64,000 bases of DNA from an uncultured bacterium (GCA_937983075.1 CALKAQ010000033.1:1-64000), one strand, 5' to 3'. Numbered from the stretch's first letter, positions 43,177-52,469 are shown. Notes: a model not told the origin generated them from the sequence alone. Translations and numbers: made by a program.

Positions 43177-44277
43177 TCACGATGCGGCAACCCGCTGCGG
43201 CTGGTAGGGGCACGATGGATCGACGCCGAGCCAGTCGCCTTTCGTGTGGAAAGCAAAGGCCCGGGAGCCCCCGCAAACCTTGTTGAACGGGCAGTGACGA
43301 CACTTGCCGCCAAATTGATCGGGCTTGCGCAAATCGCGAAATAGTCTGCTGCGCTGATAGGCACGAATCACGGAGCGTGTGCGCACATTTCCCTCAGTAA
43401 CCGGTACGAAGGGACCCGGTTGAATGTCGCCGACGTGCGTAATGAACAACAGCCCATTGCCTGGACGCAAACCGAAATCCTCGCTGATGGTTTCATCCTG
43501 CAAAATGTCATCGAGTCGCTGTCCATCGCGGAGACGCTTTTCAATACGAACCCGGTTTAGAGAAGGCGACAGATGCCCGCGTATTTTGAACGGTACCGTT
43601 TGTTCGGTCTCAGCTATCCACCAAAGGAGGACTTCTTTTTGCATCGGGCTGAGCGCTTGCAACCCTTGATTCCCGTTGACCGGAATGTAAAAGTAAAGGT
43701 TCCAAACGGACGCCTGCCATGCGCGTACTTGCTCGAAAATCGCCGGTATTTGCGTCAACGTTTGATCAGCCACCAACGTATTGATTTCAAGCTTTAATCC
43801 GCTCTGCAGAACGGATTGCGCCAGCATGCGCGTGCGGTCGTACGACCCGGGGATCGCCGAAACCCGATCGTGTGTCTCCGCGTCTGAACCGTTAAGATTC
43901 AACGTGACGGATTCGACTCCGGCGACGGCAAGTTCCTTTAGACGGTCGACACTCAGCTCGGGAAGCGCGGACAATTCGACCGCTAACGGAAACCCGTGCG
44001 CTTTGGTCCGACGGATGAGGTCAAAAAGATCAGGGCGGCACAGGGGATTGCCGCCGGTAAAGATCAACCGCGGCGGAGGCGAACCAAAATTCGCCAAGTG
44101 GTCGATAAGCGCAAGTGCTTCCTCAGTGGTCAATTCTCTCGGATGCTGTTCCGCCGTCGACCTACTCGGACAATAGGCGCACGCCAGCGGACAGGAGCGA
44201 GTGACCTCCCAATAAATTTCCTTTGGAGCACTTGCTGATGTAAAGCGTTGCATGGTCTTTAGGGAAGCAATGCTCAT
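43177..44277 (-). CDS. Radical SAM/SPASM-domain protein
   Basis: The 366-residue enzyme has the radical SAM cluster motif CPLACAYC near residue 30 and a TGGNPL-type GGE-like segment. A C-terminal SPASM/twitch-like region has Cys residues in CRHCPFNKVCGG and DPSCPYQP, which bind extra Fe-S clusters. Relatives mature peptides (PqqE, mycofactocin) or act in haem synthesis (AhbC/D). No precursor peptide gene is evident nearby, so the substrate is open. ATG 44277 is chosen because GGAGGAG lies 8 bases upstream. Confidence 0.88.
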   Translation of the reverse strand: MSIASLKTMQRFTSASAPKEIYWEVTRSCPLACAYCPSRSTAEQHPRELTTEEALALIDHLANFGSPPPRLIFTGGNPLCRPDLFDLIRRTKAHGFPLAVELSALPELSVDRLKELAVAGVESVTLNLNGSDAETHDRVSAIPGSYDRTRMLAQSVLQSGLKLEINTLVADQTLTQIPAIFEQVRAWQASVWNLYFYIPVNGNQGLQALSPMQKEVLLWWIAETEQTVPFKIRGHLSPSLNRVRIEKRLRDGQRLDDILQDETISEDFGLRPGNGLLFITHVGDIQPGPFVPVTEGNVRTRSVIRAYQRSRLFRDLRKPDQFGGKCRHCPFNKVCGGSRAFAFHTKGDWLGVDPSCPYQPQRVAAS

Positions 44278-44350
44278 ACCGCATTCTCCTCCCAAATGTT
44301 CATCCCCAGAAAATACAGAACCTTAAAACGATATCGGGTGATACGTCTCC

Positions 44351-44379
44351 AATATACAATGCGATCAATACCATTGTAA
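44351..44379 (-). promoter_or_regulatory. Promoter of the radical SAM gene
   Basis: On the minus strand TTACAA (44379-44374), a 17-base spacer and TATATT (44356-44351) lie about 75 bases upstream of the ATG. Confidence 0.65.
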
Positions 44380-44490
44380 TCATTGGACTGAAAGGACCGT
44401 AGAGTCAGCTATCGCTAAAGCACCAAAAGAATGTCCGATCTTCTTGGGGCATTTGTCACTTTGATGGACGGCCTGCGGCCACCGATTGGA

Positions 44491-45078
44491 CTACTTAACC
44501 ATCCGCTGGGTTATTTTCATCATGGTCCAAGCCACAACGCCGAGTGATGGCCATGTGATGATCCAAATGTTTTGTGCCCAGTGCGATCGCCACGGAGCCG
44601 TTTCTTCCCACGGCTCCGTGCCGGATTGTTCTCCGCCCCGTACTGCATAAGCGAGGCCGAGCAGCGTGGCCAGTCGCATCGTATGGATGATCAAGGAGAC
44701 AAAAAATGTACGCCAACTTCCACCGCCTAAAAGATGAAGACCGGCGAGGAGTTGTTCGAACCCAGCCGTGCCCAGTGCACAAAAGAACAGGTATGGAAAT
44801 TGCAGTACGGGGAGACTGCGAGGCAAAAACTGAAAATACAACAAACCTTGCACGCCATAAAACACCACGAGCCAGATCGCTTCACGCCCGAAAACTGGCA
44901 ACAAAAGGTCAGCACCTTGCCAGATGAGCCGTACCGAAGCTAGGCCGTATTCGACGCATGCCCCCACAACCACGCTGGCCAAAATCCCGAATCCGTACTG
45001 ACGGAAACGGCGGGGATCAGAAAGCCACAGCATCGCGCCGATGAGCAAGACGGCAACAACGAGCCAACGCCAAGCCAT
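44491..45078 (-). CDS. Polytopic membrane protein of unknown function
   Basis: The 195-residue protein has five or six hydrophobic segments and short loops (WLSDPRRFRQYGFG after the first). It resembles small membrane proteins of spore formers such as the CBO0543 family, but this is only an impression. ATG 45078 follows AGGAGG by 7 bases. It lies about 210 bases upstream of the radical SAM gene on the same strand, which has its own promoter. Confidence 0.7.
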   Translation of the reverse strand: MAWRWLVVAVLLIGAMLWLSDPRRFRQYGFGILASVVVGACVEYGLASVRLIWQGADLLLPVFGREAIWLVVFYGVQGLLYFQFLPRSLPVLQFPYLFFCALGTAGFEQLLAGLHLLGGGSWRTFFVSLIIHTMRLATLLGLAYAVRGGEQSGTEPWEETAPWRSHWAQNIWIITWPSLGVVAWTMMKITQRMVK

Positions 45079-45221
45079 CAAAAGACCTCCTGCCAATCAC
45101 GCTGCACAACGGAACCGGCTGTATATTTTGCCGTGGTGACGACGCGAATATGAACACCGCATGTCTCTCGTACAGGAAACAAGCACGAGGCGAAAGAAAA
45201 ATGACTTAGGAAGGGGAGGCA

Positions 45222-45671
45222 ATGGCTGTGCCCGTAGTCAAAGTTTGCATAAAAGCAAATGCCGCACTCCAGACTGTATACGATCTGGTGAAAGATTTTG
45301 AGTCCTTTGCATCGTTCATGCCGAACGTCAATCGGATTGAAATTCAAGAGCGCGGCGACGGCTATGTTTTGTCCGCATGGGACGTATCCGTGGTCGGACG
45401 CCAATTGAGCTGGATCGAACGGGATGAATTCGACGATGAAAATTTCATCATCCGCTACCAGCAGGTTGAAGGAAAATTGGCCAGGTTTGAGGGCGAATGG
45501 CGGTTTGAACGCGTTGAAGACGGTGTCGAGATTTCGCTCGTGGTCGATTTTGATTTAGGCAAACCCACCTTGGCGGCACTCTTCCATCCCGTTCTCATCA
45601 GGGCGATTGAGGAGAACGCGTTAAACATGTTGCATGCAATCAAGGAGAAGGCAGAAAGAGAGGGTGGCTGA
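45222..45671 (+). CDS. SRPBCC-family (polyketide cyclase/COQ10-like) protein
   Basis: The 149-residue product has a single START/Bet-v-1-like fold: an N-terminal strand followed by LQTVYDLVKDFESFASFMPNV, a series of beta strands and a long C-terminal helix (RAIEENALNMLHAIKEKAE). Such proteins bind hydrophobic ligands such as isoprenoid quinones or lipids. ATG 45222 follows AAGGGGAGG. The stop is five bases before the next TTG start, so the two genes are cotranscribed. Confidence 0.83.
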   Translation: MAVPVVKVCIKANAALQTVYDLVKDFESFASFMPNVNRIEIQERGDGYVLSAWDVSVVGRQLSWIERDEFDDENFIIRYQQVEGKLARFEGEWRFERVEDGVEISLVVDFDLGKPTLAALFHPVLIRAIEENALNMLHAIKEKAEREGG

Positions 45672-45676
45672 CGCCA

Positions 45677-47170
45677 TTGCGCCTACCGGGGCAATTCTCC
45701 AGAGCCAAAACGTTGTGCATCCACGGCGTGCTGTTCAGCATATGGCTCACGCTGGTCGGTTCCATCGTCGCAGGAGCGACGAGCGTCGGTCATGCGGAAA
45801 CGCTCGGCGAGCTTTGGTCGGTCGAGATCGAACCTGGCAACTACGTCGCAGCTTTGGGCAACCTCGTCGGTGATTCGGCTGAAGAGCTCGTTCTCGCCGT
45901 CGACAACGGCATTTTCGTCTATACATGGGATCAAACGAATCACACGTATGTGTTGACAAGCCATGTGACGGATGTTTCGGCACCTGTGTCGGCACTTGCC
46001 TTGGGCGATTTCTTTGCGGAGAATCGACGGGAATTGCTGGTGGGCACATCGGGTTCCGGCCTTATTCGGGTGTACCGGATGACCGACGACGGTCTGCAGT
46101 TTGCGTCGACCGTAGTTCGTCTTTGGTCCACCGTGCGTCAAATTGTCACGGTGGACATGGATGGCGACGGACGGCGCGAGATCGTCGCGCTGAGCGAAAA
46201 TGGCGACGTGGTCGCATTGCGGCCCCAATCGACGGGCTACGCCGAAATATGGCGTAAGCAGGGAGGGAACAATCCTGTTCGCCTACTGACTGTAGGCGAT
46301 CTGACCGGGGACGGGCTGCCCGAAATCATCATTGCCCGGGAGCAAGGCTATATCGGCATCTATGGTTGGCGCCGCTCAAGAGAAGACACAAAAACTGGCG
46401 CTGATGTCGAAGCTTCGTGGGAGCTTCTCCACGAAGCGTTTCCTTGGGGAGCCGTTCGCACGCTCGATTTGGTCGATCTCGATCGCAACGGGAAGCTGTA
46501 CATTCTCGTCTTGACGGACCAAGGATTGCTCTATGCGTACGGGTTTGACGACGGCCAATGGAACCATCATCAAACGTGGGATGCAGGTGTGTTGTTGTCG
46601 GCTACCGAACTGCATCTGCTTCACGCCTATCCTCCAGATCGACCCATTTGGCTTGGCATCACGAGCGAGGGACTGAAAGCTTGGGAATTCGCAGACGGCA
46701 TCTTTACGCCGTTTTGGGAAGCTCCCATCCAACCCAGCGCAGTATTTCAAGGCTCGAGCGGTGCGCTGGCAACCATTGAACCCGGAGGCAAGTTGCGCCT
46801 GCTCGGACGGGTTCCTGACGATCAGCTGCGCGTTTCGGTGAACCATCGCCACTACGAATTGGAGCACCCGTTTTTGTTGGAAGATGGTCATCTCTGGTTG
46901 GCGGCTCGCGATTGGCAGCGCTTGCTTTCATTGCGCGGGTGGTTTACTCGCCACGGAGAGCGTTGGACCGGTGTAGGCCCCGGTTTTCAATTGTTTATCG
47001 TCGATGCAGGCGGGACCACGGTTTGGGTCAACGGTCGGCAGCGGGAAATATCGCCCGCGGCGCGGATGTTCAACGACGAACTCTACTTGCCGGTTGCATT
47101 TGCGGATCGCCTCGGTTATCACAGCGAATTCGAACCGACCCTCCGTACGTTGAAACTGACTCGGAGATGA
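45677..47170 (+). CDS. Secreted VCBS/FG-GAP-repeat protein with C-terminal copper-amine-oxidase-N-like domain
   Basis: The 497-residue protein has a signal segment (HGVLFSIWLTLVGSIVAGAT) and then a beta-propeller of repeats with Asp-rich loops such as VDMDGDGRREIVALSENG, VGDLTGDGLPEIIIAREQG and VDLDRNGKLYILVLTDQG, which normally bind calcium. The last 110 residues (RVSVNHRHYELEHPFLLEDG to LRTLKLTRR) resemble the copper-amine-oxidase N-terminal-like domain of Bacillota cell-wall proteins. TTG 45677 has GAGAGGGTGG upstream. It is probably surface-located. Confidence 0.82.
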   Translation: MRLPGQFSRAKTLCIHGVLFSIWLTLVGSIVAGATSVGHAETLGELWSVEIEPGNYVAALGNLVGDSAEELVLAVDNGIFVYTWDQTNHTYVLTSHVTDVSAPVSALALGDFFAENRRELLVGTSGSGLIRVYRMTDDGLQFASTVVRLWSTVRQIVTVDMDGDGRREIVALSENGDVVALRPQSTGYAEIWRKQGGNNPVRLLTVGDLTGDGLPEIIIAREQGYIGIYGWRRSREDTKTGADVEASWELLHEAFPWGAVRTLDLVDLDRNGKLYILVLTDQGLLYAYGFDDGQWNHHQTWDAGVLLSATELHLLHAYPPDRPIWLGITSEGLKAWEFADGIFTPFWEAPIQPSAVFQGSSGALATIEPGGKLRLLGRVPDDQLRVSVNHRHYELEHPFLLEDGHLWLAARDWQRLLSLRGWFTRHGERWTGVGPGFQLFIVDAGGTTVWVNGRQREISPAARMFNDELYLPVAFADRLGYHSEFEPTLRTLKLTRR

Positions 47171-47276
47171 AACTGGATGCGTCGGTCATGGTATAGATCT
47201 ATATGACCAAGCATAGACATGTCTCGATTCGACCGGACGCACTGAGGCGTGCCGAGGTTGGGGAGGGACATGGAAC

Positions 47277-47675
47277 ATGCAAACAGCCAACAGCGGCGGC
47301 AGCATCATTTCACGGCTGCCGATCGACATCATCGCGGTGGTCCGAGGAACGCTGCTGGGCGCCGGATTTGCCCTCTTGGGCGCAGTGTTGTTGAGCGTAG
47401 TCATCACGCTGGCGGAATGGGACCCGATTCCGACGTATTTGTACGCCTACCATTACGTGTGCATAGCGCTTGGTGCAGCCCTCGCCGCAAAAAACACGAA
47501 GCGATTGGGCTGGCTTCACGGAGGCATTGTCGGCGTTTTATACTTGCTGTTTATTGCTTGGTTGTTTCCGCCCGGCTTTCATCTCGTAGCTTCGGCGAGC
47601 GCGAACTGGCTTCCCGGCATCCTGTATAGCTTTGCGGCCGGTGCCTTGGGCGGCGTCATCGGGGTGAACGCTTAG
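47277..47675 (+). CDS. TIGR04086-family membrane protein
   Basis: The 132-residue product has four hydrophobic helices and the family core HYVCIALGAALAAKNTKRLGW and LHGGIVGVLYLLF. Family members are small membrane proteins conserved in spore-forming Bacillota (YrzE-like) with no known activity. ATG 47277 follows GGAGGGACATGG. Confidence 0.83.
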   Translation: MQTANSGGSIISRLPIDIIAVVRGTLLGAGFALLGAVLLSVVITLAEWDPIPTYLYAYHYVCIALGAALAAKNTKRLGWLHGGIVGVLYLLFIAWLFPPGFHLVASASANWLPGILYSFAAGALGGVIGVNA

Positions 47676-47767
47676 TCAGGCATTCACGGCAGGGATGTGC
47701 GTGCAAGCGTGGTATTCAATGGGAAGGGCGAAATACGCTCATTCTCGAGTCGGAAGGAGTACCACGC

Positions 47768-48295
47768 GTGACCAAAGCTGAACTCGCTCGACGCATTTAT
47801 GAAGCTGCTCATCTTGAAGGTGAATTTCTCCTCAGATCGGGCCAAATCAGCAACGAATATTTTGATAAATATCGGTTTGAATCTGACCCCGAGCTGTTAG
47901 CTGCAATTGCCGAACAGATGGAGGCTTTGTTGCCTGAAGGAACGCAATGGCTCGCCGGCCTCGAGCTTGGAGGCGTTCCTCTGGCGACGGCGCTGTCGTT
48001 GCGGACCGGCCTGCCGGTGTTGTTCGTGCGCAAAAAGGCGAAGCCGTACGGCACGCAAAGACTGGCTGAAGGCGGAGACTTTGCCGGCTCCCGGGTCGCC
48101 GTCATCGAAGACGTCATTACAACCGGCGGTCAGGTCATCGAGTCCACTCAAGCCCTGGCTGATCTGGGAGCTGAAATTGCGGGCGTGCTTTGTGTGATCG
48201 ATCGTGAAGCCGGTGGGCGTGAAAACATTGCTCAAGCCGGCTGGGAGCTTCGCTCCGTATTTACCAAAAGTGAACTCGAAGCGCACCGGTCATAG
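47768..48295 (+). CDS. pyrE: Orotate phosphoribosyltransferase
   Basis: Joins orotate to PRPP in de novo pyrimidine synthesis. The 175-residue product has the type I PRTase PRPP loop VAVIEDVITTGGQ (about residues 110-122), the flexible-loop segment RKKAKPYGTQRLAEG and the N-terminal FLLRSGQISNEYFDKYRFES characteristic of OPRTs. GTG 47768 follows GGAAGGAG. It is not in a pyr operon here. Confidence 0.93.
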   Translation: MTKAELARRIYEAAHLEGEFLLRSGQISNEYFDKYRFESDPELLAAIAEQMEALLPEGTQWLAGLELGGVPLATALSLRTGLPVLFVRKKAKPYGTQRLAEGGDFAGSRVAVIEDVITTGGQVIESTQALADLGAEIAGVLCVIDREAGGRENIAQAGWELRSVFTKSELEAHRS

Positions 48296-48311
48296 CCGCC
48301 GCTTCGGCGTG

Positions 48312-48686
48312 TCATAAATAACCGCCCGAACGTTGGATGATCTGCCGAGCTTGCTCAACCATGTCGGGATCATCAACGACGGCGGAAAGCACCCAACGAT
48401 ACCGGGGAGGACCATCCGCATCGGCCATGCCGCTTGCATCGGGATGGGCGGCCTCGAGCACGCGGCTGTCGTCCCCGGACCGTTGTGCCCCCAAGGTTAA
48501 ATCGGTCAGTCCGGCAAAGTCTCCCGTCAACGGACTGACCATATCTTCATTTTCGTCTTCCCCCGACATGCCCAATTCATCCACTGCGACATCCGACACA
48601 CCTAAACGCCTCAACCGTTCCTGCGCCTCTTCGGCATCCCGAAAATCTTGAAAGTACGCCAGGAACGTTCTGCCTTCGATCTTCAA
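48312..48686 (-). CDS. Conserved-looking hypothetical protein
   Basis: The 124-residue protein has an N-terminal alpha/beta segment (LAYFQDFRDAEEAQERLRRL followed by GVSDVAVDELG). The middle is acidic and low in hydrophobic residues, and the C-terminal segment is VLSAVVDDPDMVEQARQIIQ. The two ends look like halves of one ferredoxin-like domain around a disordered insert, similar in style to stress-protein (YflT/GsiB-neighbour) small proteins. It is convergent with pyrE. No name is given. Confidence 0.65.
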   Translation of the reverse strand: MKIEGRTFLAYFQDFRDAEEAQERLRRLGVSDVAVDELGMSGEDENEDMVSPLTGDFAGLTDLTLGAQRSGDDSRVLEAAHPDASGMADADGPPRYRWVLSAVVDDPDMVEQARQIIQRSGGYL

Positions 48687-48765
48687 AGACCATGCGCCTC
48701 CTTGACGTCAACGTCCGATAATGACTATTTTGGCCGGATTCGACGTTCCTATGCGGCGATTTGGG

Positions 48766-49149
48766 TCAAGGCAAATGTTCCGGTGGTTTGATGTCCCAGC
48801 GAGTTTCAACAGGCGGGGGAGGAAAGTGTTTGGCCGCATAGGGTAAAATGGCTTCATCCATGACTTGACGAACGCTGACCACGGCTGCTTCCATGTCTCG
48901 AAGCGCCCGCTGAACGGCCGGTGCTGAAGCCCCTTGCGTCTCGCGGCGCACAGCACGCAGCGTTGCCGCAGCCACATACAGTGCGGCCTCTAGGCCGTGC
49001 AGCAAGGTCCAGACGCTTTTTCCGTCCATGGTTTCGATGGCTTCCGGCCGACGAATGAGGTGTTCCAACGATTGTCCTGCCGTCAGCAGGTCCTGACGAA
49101 TCATTTCCAGGCGACGATGAATCACTGCATCCCTGATGATGTCGAACAA
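48766..49149 (-). CDS. Hypothetical helical protein
   Basis: The 127-residue product is predicted helical by eye (VIHRRLEMIRQDLLTAGQSL, then a Trp-Leu-rich helix and VQRALRDMEAAVVSVRQVMD) with a proline-rich C-terminus. It starts at TTG 49149 with GAGGAG upstream. No family was recognised. Confidence 0.6.
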   Translation of the reverse strand: MFDIIRDAVIHRRLEMIRQDLLTAGQSLEHLIRRPEAIETMDGKSVWTLLHGLEAALYVAAATLRAVRRETQGASAPAVQRALRDMEAAVVSVRQVMDEAILPYAAKHFPPPPVETRWDIKPPEHLP

Positions 49150-49402
49150 AATCGCTCACGCTCCTCACGGCTAGTATGCTCTACCGCTCATGTAGGTTCC
49201 AGGCCAGGACTAATATTCCTAAAGAAGGAAATATCTTGGTCGAGTTGAATGTACATTCGAAGTCCACAACACTCATGCGGACCTGTCTTTTCGTATTTGC
49301 AAAAACACTTCGCGGATAAAACTGACAATTTTCTTTTCCCTTTTGCATTGGGTTGGTGGTCACTGCATTTGCGATGCATGACAGGGGGGGTGGTTTATCA
49401 TC

Positions 49403-50575
49403 GTGTCAAGGGAACCCATCACCGCGCTATTCATCGGAACACATCCGCCCGATGAGCCTACGAAAGCACTGCTGCGCGAAATGCACGATTCCCGCATTCA
49501 CTTCGCTGCAGCTGCCGATATCGACGATGCCAAAGCGCAGCTCCACACCAAACAATTTGATATTGTACTCTTCGACATGGAACCATGTCGCATCGGCGGT
49601 TTCGAGACGTTCCTCAACGTGCGTGATATGTGCAAGAACTTGCCCGTTGTCGTGATCAGCGCTTTGAACGACGAGTCCATCGCTCTTAAAACCATTCAGC
49701 ACGGCGCACAAGATTACTTGGTCAAAAGCCGGGTCGATCCTAGTCTCCTGTCCCGCACGCTCTTGTACGCCATGGAACGCTATCGCCTGATGAAAAAAAT
49801 TGAAATGCAGGCACGGCAATTGGAACGGGATAAATCACAAGCCCGCTTCATTGAAATCATCGCTCATGAGCTGCGCAACCCGATGTCTGTCGCTAAAGCC
49901 ATTTTGACATTGCTCCGTGTGCAAGTGAAAAACAACAGTATTCCACCGGACTTGCTGGATCGACTGCAGACGGTTGAGAACGAAATCGACAGACTATCCG
50001 GTCTTCTTAACGCCGTTTTGGAAGCGTTCCGCACGCAAGAAGGTGAATTTGATTTTATTTGGGAAGCATGCGACCTGCAGCAAATGATTCACGAAGCGCT
50101 GACGCCGTTCCGGGCTTGCGAAGGCTCCAAACATCGATTCTTGGTCAACGACGCCGTAGAGCCGATCTACGTATCCGGCGACCGACGGCACTTGGAGCAA
50201 GTTCTTCGGAGTCTCTTTGAAAACGCCATGAAGTACTCTCCCAACGGAGGTCGCATTTGGATTGACTACGGGCAACGGGACGAATGGGCCTGGATTACGG
50301 TCGAAGACGAAGGGCTCGGCATTCCCGAAGAAGATCTGGAACACGTATTTGAAGGATTTTACCGTGCCGGCAATGCAATATCGCATGATCTGGCAGGACT
50401 CGGACTGGGTCTTTTCATCGGCAAAGCGATTATCGAGGCCCATGACGGTCGTATTTGGGCTGAAAACAAACCCGAAGGCGGAGCGAAGTTTTCCATTGAA
50501 ATTCCGCTCGCTGCCTGTACGGCCGCCCAAGCGGCTGGTATTCGCAACACAAAACGAAAAACGGCCTCAAACTGA
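49403..50575 (+). CDS. Soluble receiver-histidine kinase fusion
   Basis: The 390-residue protein has no membrane segment. Residues 1-120 form a response-regulator receiver with D58 (IVLFDME), S86 and K108. The acidic pair expected at the end of strand 1 is missing (FIGTHPPD instead). A HisKA helix follows with H155 in HELRNP, then HATPase_c with N, G1 (DEGLGIP) and G2 (GLGLGLFIGK) boxes. It likely autophosphorylates H155 under control of an atypical receiver input. No partner response regulator lies next to it. GTG 49403 is the likely start. Confidence 0.88.
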   Translation: MSREPITALFIGTHPPDEPTKALLREMHDSRIHFAAAADIDDAKAQLHTKQFDIVLFDMEPCRIGGFETFLNVRDMCKNLPVVVISALNDESIALKTIQHGAQDYLVKSRVDPSLLSRTLLYAMERYRLMKKIEMQARQLERDKSQARFIEIIAHELRNPMSVAKAILTLLRVQVKNNSIPPDLLDRLQTVENEIDRLSGLLNAVLEAFRTQEGEFDFIWEACDLQQMIHEALTPFRACEGSKHRFLVNDAVEPIYVSGDRRHLEQVLRSLFENAMKYSPNGGRIWIDYGQRDEWAWITVEDEGLGIPEEDLEHVFEGFYRAGNAISHDLAGLGLGLFIGKAIIEAHDGRIWAENKPEGGAKFSIEIPLAACTAAQAAGIRNTKRKTASN

Positions 50576-50587
50576 TTGAGGCCGTTT
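50559..50587. terminator. Terminator at the histidine kinase 3' end
   Basis: AAACGGCCTCAA (50559-50570) pairs with TTGAGGCCGTTT (50576-50587). It overlaps the kinase stop and touches the encoded CCA end of tRNA-Trp, so it may end both convergent transcripts. Confidence 0.8.
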
Positions 50588-50662
50588 GGCAGGGGAGACA
50601 GGACTCGAACCTGCAACCCCCGGTTTTGGAGACCGGTGCTCTGCCAATTGAGCTACTCCCCT
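50587..50662 (-). tRNA. tRNA-Trp (anticodon CCA)
   Basis: On the minus strand the acceptor AGGGGAG pairs with CTCCCCT. The anticodon stem CCGGT/ACCGG encloses loop CTCCAAA with anticodon CCA, and the T arm contains GTTCGAGTC. Discriminator G and CCA are encoded. Confidence 0.96.
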
Positions 50663-50674
50663 AAAACACCTCTA

Positions 50675-50703
50675 ATAATAGCATAGAAAACGACGGCGGT
50701 CAA
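50675..50703 (-). promoter_or_regulatory. Promoter of tRNA-Trp
   Basis: On the minus strand TTGACC (50703-50698), a 17-base spacer and TATTAT (50680-50675) lie 12 bases before the mature tRNA 5' end. Confidence 0.82.
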
Positions 50704-50896
50704 CGCTTGATGAGCTGATTTTATTGTTCTGGTGCTGTTTTTCATGCATTCACATAGTGGGGCCGGTTGCGCAACCAAAAAATCGTACTTGGTCAGCAGG
50801 TGGGAAGGGATGCGATGGCGAAAATGTCCAGAAACAAAAATCACGATAATATAGATTTCCGTGCTTTTTAGGTCCGTATGAACAGGAGGTTATGTG

Positions 50897-51988
50897 TTGC
50901 AACGCGATTTGCCGGCTAAGACGTCGTTCAATCTGTGTCTGGAATATTTCATCGATTCGCTGACGGGACGTTCGCAAGCAACGCGTCAGGCGTATTACCG
51001 AGATTTGCTGCAGTTCAAATTGTATTTGGTCTTACATCGACCGGACTGTATTGTCCGTGGATCACCGGAACGAATTCGTGATTTGCAGCTTGAACTCGAG
51101 CGTGCCAGCGGGCGCCTTGTTGACACTCGCTTTCACCGCCAGCACTCACGGGAAGAAATCCGCCCGCGAGCTATTCTGGATGAATTCGACTGCGATTTGG
51201 CGCGTGTCACACGTGAAGTTATCGTGAGCTATTTCGGCTACTTGGAAACTGCCCGCAACGTCGGACGAAATACATTGTACCGTCGCTCATCGTCACTGCG
51301 ACGCTTTTTTCGCTTGCTCGCCAAAGAAGGATTCGAAATCGACCATGGAGCCTTAGAAAAATTGAGTGACCTTGATATTCGGCCCAAACGGGTTTTACCC
51401 GTGGTGCTCACGCAGGAAGAAGCACTTCATTTTATGGAAGTTGTCGATCGCGTCCGCGATCGAGCGATTCTATTGGTGATGTTGTACATGGGACTCCGAA
51501 TTGCCGAATTGGTACGCCTTAACGTCGATGACATTACAGAAGACACAACGGGAATTACGTTTATCGGCAAGGGTTCAAAAGAGCGCTATGTTCCGGTTCA
51601 CCCAACCGTCAGAGACGCCGTTGTTCTGTATAAGGTAACCGAGCGTCGCCCCGCCAAGAAGGATTCCCTGGGAGAACCGTTATTTGTTAGTCAGCAAGGC
51701 AACCGCATGGATCCGTCGACGGTGCGTCGGATGGTTTACAAATACGCTCAGAAGGCTACTATGGTGGATCCGCGGAAGCGCTCTCGCCTTTCCCCGCATA
51801 AATTTAGACATACCTTTGCTACGTTGCTGCTGCAAGGCGATGTAGACATCCGCCACATTCAAGAGCTGTTAGGCCATGAACATTTATCGACAACCCAAAT
51901 TTATACGTCGGTTGTCCGGCGTGATTTGCACCGTGCAATTGAAAGACATCCACTCGGCCGTCTCGATCATTCCCAAACGGACGAGTGA
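50897..51988 (+). CDS. Tyrosine recombinase (XerC/D-like)
   Basis: Site-specific recombinase of 363 residues with the full catalytic set: R201 (MGLRIAEL), a beta-hairpin Lys in GKGSKERYVPV, H301 and R304 (HKFRH), H327 (LLGHEHLSTTQIYT) and the nucleophile Y336. It is about 65 residues longer than XerC/XerD because of an N-terminal insert (about 60-95). TTG 50897 is 7 bases after AGGAGG; GTG 50894 is the alternative. It overlaps yneA convergently by 22 bases. A chromosome-dimer or element-specific role cannot be separated. Confidence 0.9.
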   Translation: MQRDLPAKTSFNLCLEYFIDSLTGRSQATRQAYYRDLLQFKLYLVLHRPDCIVRGSPERIRDLQLELERASGRLVDTRFHRQHSREEIRPRAILDEFDCDLARVTREVIVSYFGYLETARNVGRNTLYRRSSSLRRFFRLLAKEGFEIDHGALEKLSDLDIRPKRVLPVVLTQEEALHFMEVVDRVRDRAILLVMLYMGLRIAELVRLNVDDITEDTTGITFIGKGSKERYVPVHPTVRDAVVLYKVTERRPAKKDSLGEPLFVSQQGNRMDPSTVRRMVYKYAQKATMVDPRKRSRLSPHKFRHTFATLLLQGDVDIRHIQELLGHEHLSTTQIYTSVVRRDLHRAIERHPLGRLDHSQTDE

Positions 51989-52440
51989 CGTTCGAATGCA
52001 ACACGTACATGAGGCTCGACATCTGACGGTGCGTCATTCAGCGATACGGGAACGGCAATGCGATCGCCCGGCTGCAGTCTGGCGTATGACTGCGGCGAAA
52101 TTTGATTTAACTCGGCGATGTGATGGAGCGTTTTGCGTGGATCCCACCCTTTGGGTCCATATTGAACCGCTATATCCCATAGCGTATCGCCTTTCCGTAT
52201 CACTATGGTGGCATACGTGTATTCCTTGCCGCGGTTGAAGAGCTCAACCATTCGATACGCCGCAGCCCAGGCGGCAAAAAGCGCAACCAAAATGCTTGCG
52301 ATGATCAGAGCCCACGCCAATCGATATCGCGCCGGAAGCGTGCGTGTGCGCTTTGTCGACAGTTCACCGACTGATGTTGCGATCATGTCGCAAGCCGACT
52401 TGGCAGCCGTACATTCACCGTACGTATGTACTCCGAACAT
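51967..52440 (-). CDS. yneA: LysM-domain membrane protein, YneA-like SOS division suppressor
   Basis: The 157-residue product has a cytoplasmic N-terminus, one membrane segment (LAWALIIASILVALFAAWAA) and a C-terminal LysM domain (ATIVIRKGDTLWDIAVQYG to LQPGDRIAVPV). In Bacillus, YneA has this plan, lies divergent from lexA and blocks division during the SOS response. Here the gene also diverges from lexA across LexA boxes. The N-terminal 45 residues are longer than in Bacillus YneA. ATG 52440 follows GGAGGTGG. Confidence 0.85.
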   Translation of the reverse strand: MFGVHTYGECTAAKSACDMIATSVGELSTKRTRTLPARYRLAWALIIASILVALFAAWAAAYRMVELFNRGKEYTYATIVIRKGDTLWDIAVQYGPKGWDPRKTLHHIAELNQISPQSYARLQPGDRIAVPVSLNDAPSDVEPHVRVAFERHSSVWE

Positions 52441-52469
52441 CTGATCCCACCTCCGTTTTCATCCTAACA

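Noticed and set aside
50587..51988. tRNA-Trp plus tyrosine recombinase as an integrated mobile element
   Set aside because: No duplicated tRNA 3' end, phage genes or base-composition change was seen; yneA-lexA follow directly.
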